Shown here: positions 6,598 to 9,052 of the stretch, in pieces
Position numbering within the stretch: position 1 is the stretch's first letter
Layout: every line of letters starts with the position of its first letter
DNA from: JAJTFW01 sp046160245
Lineage (GTDB): Bacteria > Bacteroidota > Bacteroidia > AKYH767-A > OLB10
NCBI GenBank assembly: GCA_046160245.1
Contig: JBJXGU010000305.1
Span: 1 to 9,052, forward strand
DNA length: 9,052 bases
Direction of reading: 5' to 3'
Notes under the pieces: model-generated
Told to the model about the DNA's origin: nothing
Seen by the model: the letters and a program-made list of their open reading frames with translations, nothing else
Databases searched by the model: none
Made by a program: the position numbers and the translations under genes

Positions 6598-7368
6598 ATG
6601 CACCGCTATTTCGCCAGTCTCGCCTATGATGGAACCGCTTATTATGGCTGGCAAATTCAACCACAGGATGTATCTATTCAACAGTTTTTGAATGAGGTTT
6701 TCACTATGGTTTTTAGAGAGAAAATTGAAACTACAGGATGCGGACGTACCGACAAAGGTGTTCATGCTTCTCAGTTTTATGCTCACTTCGATTTATTAAA
6801 CGAAATTGATCATGTTGAAAAAGCGTTGTTTCAAATTAATTCACTTCTTCCTCGTGACATTCGCGTTTATGATTTGATTCCGGTGGCGCCTGATGCACAT
6901 GCGCGTTTTGATGGGATCCAACGCTCGTACAGTTATTACATCAAAAGAAAACCAAGTCCATTTAACAATAATTATTTTTGGTTTAACCGTCAAGCTGTAA
7001 ATGTGGATGCAATGAATGAGGCTTGTGACTTATGTTTAACACATCTCGATTTTTCATGCTTTGCAAAACGGGGTGGAAACCAAGTCACCAAAAACTGTAC
7101 TGTTACTGAATGTCGATGGATGGAAATTGGTGACGATCTCCGATTCACGGTTTCAGCAAATCGTTTTTTACGTGGCATGGTAAGAGCCATGGTGGGTACA
7201 TTTTATGAAGTGGGGCTCGGAAAAATTTCAGTAGATGAGTTTAAATCCATCTTAGAAAGCATGGATCGAACTGAAGCCGGTAAAACTGTTCCTGCTCACG
7301 GACTTTTTTTAGAAGAAGTAAAATATCCATACATCACCGCAGAACGGCAATATTTCTTTCCATTATGA
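6598..7368 (+). CDS. truA: tRNA pseudouridine(38-40) synthase TruA
   Basis: TruA isomerises uridine to pseudouridine at positions 38, 39 and 40 in the anticodon arm of many tRNAs. The product has 256 residues, close to the family norm. Visible motifs are the N-terminal YDGTAYYGWQIQ (10-21), the active-site loop GCGRTDKGVHA (47-57) with catalytic Asp52, RSYSYYI (109-115), NRFLRGMVRAMVG (188-200) and AGKTVPAHGLFL (227-238). ATG 6598 is preferred over an in-frame TTG at 6592, because the TTG is part of the -7 promoter box and the protein begins MHRYF, as is usual. The stop TGA overlaps the start of the following ABC transporter gene (ATGA, 4 bp), so the two are very likely one transcription unit with coupled translation. 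Confidence 0.96.
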   Translation: MHRYFASLAYDGTAYYGWQIQPQDVSIQQFLNEVFTMVFREKIETTGCGRTDKGVHASQFYAHFDLLNEIDHVEKALFQINSLLPRDIRVYDLIPVAPDAHARFDGIQRSYSYYIKRKPSPFNNNYFWFNRQAVNVDAMNEACDLCLTHLDFSCFAKRGGNQVTKNCTVTECRWMEIGDDLRFTVSANRFLRGMVRAMVGTFYEVGLGKISVDEFKSILESMDRTEAGKTVPAHGLFLEEVKYPYITAERQYFFPL

Positions 7369-9052
7369 GTGTAACGGGGAAAGCTTTTGATTCGAATTTA
7401 CTCAGGAGAATATTTAAGTTCTCCAAGCCTTATCGTAAAATATTTTATGCTTCTATTGGATTGACAATTACGTTGGCTTTACTCGGGCCACTTCGTCCTT
7501 TAATGACACAATACATCCTTGATCATTATTTATCGCCAGGTGATGTTCGCGGTTTATTATGGATGAGTACTGCGATGTTATTCGTGCTGGTCGTACAATC
7601 CGTGTTGCAATATTTTCATTCCTGGAATACGAATTTACTGGGGCAAAATGTAATTCGAGATATGCGCGAGGTTTTATTTAAGAGAATGAGTCAATTCCGA
7701 CTTCAGTACTTTGATAAAACACCTGTGGGTGCTTCGGTAACCAGAAGTGTATCTGATATGGAAACCATAGCCGATATCTTTTCGGAGGGCTTAATTGTAA
7801 TCATCGGTGATATTTTACAATTGGCAGTAATTATTACCGTAATGTTTGTAGTCGATTGGCGCCTTGCGCTCATCAGTTTAAGCACCATTCCCCTCCTACT
7901 TCTTGCCACTAACATTTTTAAAAATAAAATCAAATCAGCATTTTCAGGTGTCAGAACACAAGTGTCGGCATTGAATACTTTCGTTCAAGAACATCTAACA
8001 GGAATGCGCATTGTTCAAATTTTTAGTCGGCAAGAGGAAGAATACAAGAAGTTCAAACACATCAACCAATTGCATCGCGATGAAAACAATCGATCGGTTT
8101 GGTATTATTCCATTTTCTTTCCGGTCGTGGAAATACTCTCAGCAGTGTCGATTGGACTTATCGTATGGTATGGAGCGGGCGGCGTAATCCGTAATGAAGT
8201 CACCTTTGGAAATTTGGTTGCATTTATCATGTACATTAATTTACTCTTCCGACCCATTAGAGAATTAGCCGACAAATTTAATACGTTACAGATGGGAATG
8301 GTGAGTTCAGAGCGAATTTTTAATGTGATGGACGAAGATCAAATCAATGTGAATGAAGGTGTCCTGCAGCCTGATAAAATTGAAGGTATTATCGAGTTTA
8401 GAAATGTTTGGTTCACTTATGACGATGCTTCCATCCATACAGAAACGCCCAACTGGATATTAAAAGGCATCAATTTAAAGATTCAGCCGAATGAAATGGT
8501 TGCCTTCATAGGTGCTACAGGAGCAGGAAAGTCCACCATCATCAATTTATTGAATCGCTTTTATACCATCAGCAAAGGTGAAATTTTAATTGATAATGTT
8601 AATATCAACGACTATGATTTGCATTATTTGAGAGGTAAAATTGGCGTGGTATTGCAAGATGTTTTTTTGTTTTCCGACACGGTATTAAACAATATCACTT
8701 TAAAAAATGATGCGATCACCCTCGCAACCGTTCATCAAGCTGCAAGGGATCTTGGTGCAGCGGACTTTATCGAATCCCTGCCTGAAAAATATAATTTCGT
8801 TGTTCAAGAACGCGGCGGTGTATTATCTACCGGTCAGCGACAATTGATTTCTTTTGTTCGTGCTTATGCTTACAATCCATCCATCTTAATACTTGATGAA
8901 GCAACATCCAGCATCGACTCCGACACAGAAGAAATCATTACGAAAGCTACCGAAAGTTTAACATCCAAACGAACATCCATTGTCATCGCACATCGATTAG
9001 CTACAATTCAAAATGCTGATCGAATCATAGTGATGGAAAAAGGTGAAATTGT
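7365..9052 (+). CDS. ABC exporter half-transporter, MdlB/MsbA type, 3' end missing
   Basis: The frame is open from ATG 7365 to the right edge, giving 562 full codons; roughly 25-40 residues are expected beyond it. Residues 1-320 form an ABC exporter membrane domain with hydrophobic helices near 27-47, 63-84, 143-164, 165-185, 247-270 and 282-295. The nucleotide-binding domain has an A-loop aromatic (FTY, 350-352), Walker A GATGAGKST (383-391, Lys389), a Q-loop at Gln431, signature LSTGQ (487-491), Walker B ILILDEA with Asp511 and Glu512, and the H-loop His543. All ATPase residues are intact. LSxGQ with a non-Gly third position, followed by RQLISFVRA, resembles the MdlB branch. Fused membrane and ATPase domains imply a homodimer or a heterodimer with a partner outside the window. 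MsbA-like lipid A flipping or drug/peptide export are possible; substrate is not readable. Start overlaps truA by 4 bp. Confidence 0.93.
   Translation, partial: MSVTGKAFDSNLLRRIFKFSKPYRKIFYASIGLTITLALLGPLRPLMTQYILDHYLSPGDVRGLLWMSTAMLFVLVVQSVLQYFHSWNTNLLGQNVIRDMREVLFKRMSQFRLQYFDKTPVGASVTRSVSDMETIADIFSEGLIVIIGDILQLAVIITVMFVVDWRLALISLSTIPLLLLATNIFKNKIKSAFSGVRTQVSALNTFVQEHLTGMRIVQIFSRQEEEYKKFKHINQLHRDENNRSVWYYSIFFPVVEILSAVSIGLIVWYGAGGVIRNEVTFGNLVAFIMYINLLFRPIRELADKFNTLQMGMVSSERIFNVMDEDQINVNEGVLQPDKIEGIIEFRNVWFTYDDASIHTETPNWILKGINLKIQPNEMVAFIGATGAGKSTIINLLNRFYTISKGEILIDNVNINDYDLHYLRGKIGVVLQDVFLFSDTVLNNITLKNDAITLATVHQAARDLGAADFIESLPEKYNFVVQERGGVLSTGQRQLISFVRAYAYNPSILILDEATSSIDSDTEEIITKATESLTSKRTSIVIAHRLATIQNADRIIVMEKGEI

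Noticed and set aside
7703..7933. Minus-strand open frame of 76 codons inside the ABC transporter
   Set aside because: It is antisense to the membrane domain of a continuous, well-conserved gene.
8823..8837. ABC signature LSTGQ as a degenerate, inactive motif
   Set aside because: The third position varies naturally in this exporter branch (LSVGQ in MdlB), and all other ATPase motifs are intact.
1..9052. CRISPR array, insertion sequence, attachment site, tRNA or riboswitch
   Set aside because: No spaced direct repeats, transposase or integrase motifs, terminal inverted repeats or cloverleaf-like sequence were found by reading, and the longest non-coding gap is under 180 bp.

Overview
The window is about 9 kb of AT-rich DNA from a member of the Bacteroidota. 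Four things point there: a C-terminal secretion domain of the type IX system (YPNPA motif), a LruC/DUF4842 surface lipoprotein, a TAnnTTTG-type promoter in front of truA, and the truA–ABC transporter pair. Genus cannot be told from this sequence. No insertion sequence, phage gene, CRISPR array, tRNA or rRNA was seen, and coding density is high.

Layout. (1) Positions 1-965, +: the 3' part of a membrane-anchored processive-type family 2 glycosyltransferase, followed by a short stem-loop at 984-1003. (2) Positions 1139-4842, +: two exported proteins 8 bp apart, a LruC-family lipoprotein and a right-handed parallel beta-helix protein with a type IX sorting domain. Both start on non-ATG codons. 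(3) Positions 4890-5654, +: triosephosphate isomerase (tpiA), probably with its own promoter. (4) Positions 5656-6540, -: a soluble family 2 glycosyltransferase that converges on tpiA with one base between the stop codons. (5) Positions 6598 to the right edge, +: tRNA pseudouridine synthase truA, overlapping by 4 bp an MdlB/MsbA-type ABC exporter half-transporter that runs off the window. A strong match to the Bacteroidota -7 box sits so close to the truA ATG that the mRNA should be leaderless or nearly so.

How the genes relate. tpiA and truA are housekeeping genes. The lipoprotein and beta-helix protein look like a co-expressed cell-surface pair whose ligand or substrate cannot be read from the sequence. 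The two glycosyltransferases belong to different subtypes and lie in separate transcription units. I see no convincing new defence or mobile system. The most interesting part is the surface-protein pair, with its duplicated acidic FEDL modules and Asn/His-laddered beta-helix, followed by the start-site and promoter architecture.
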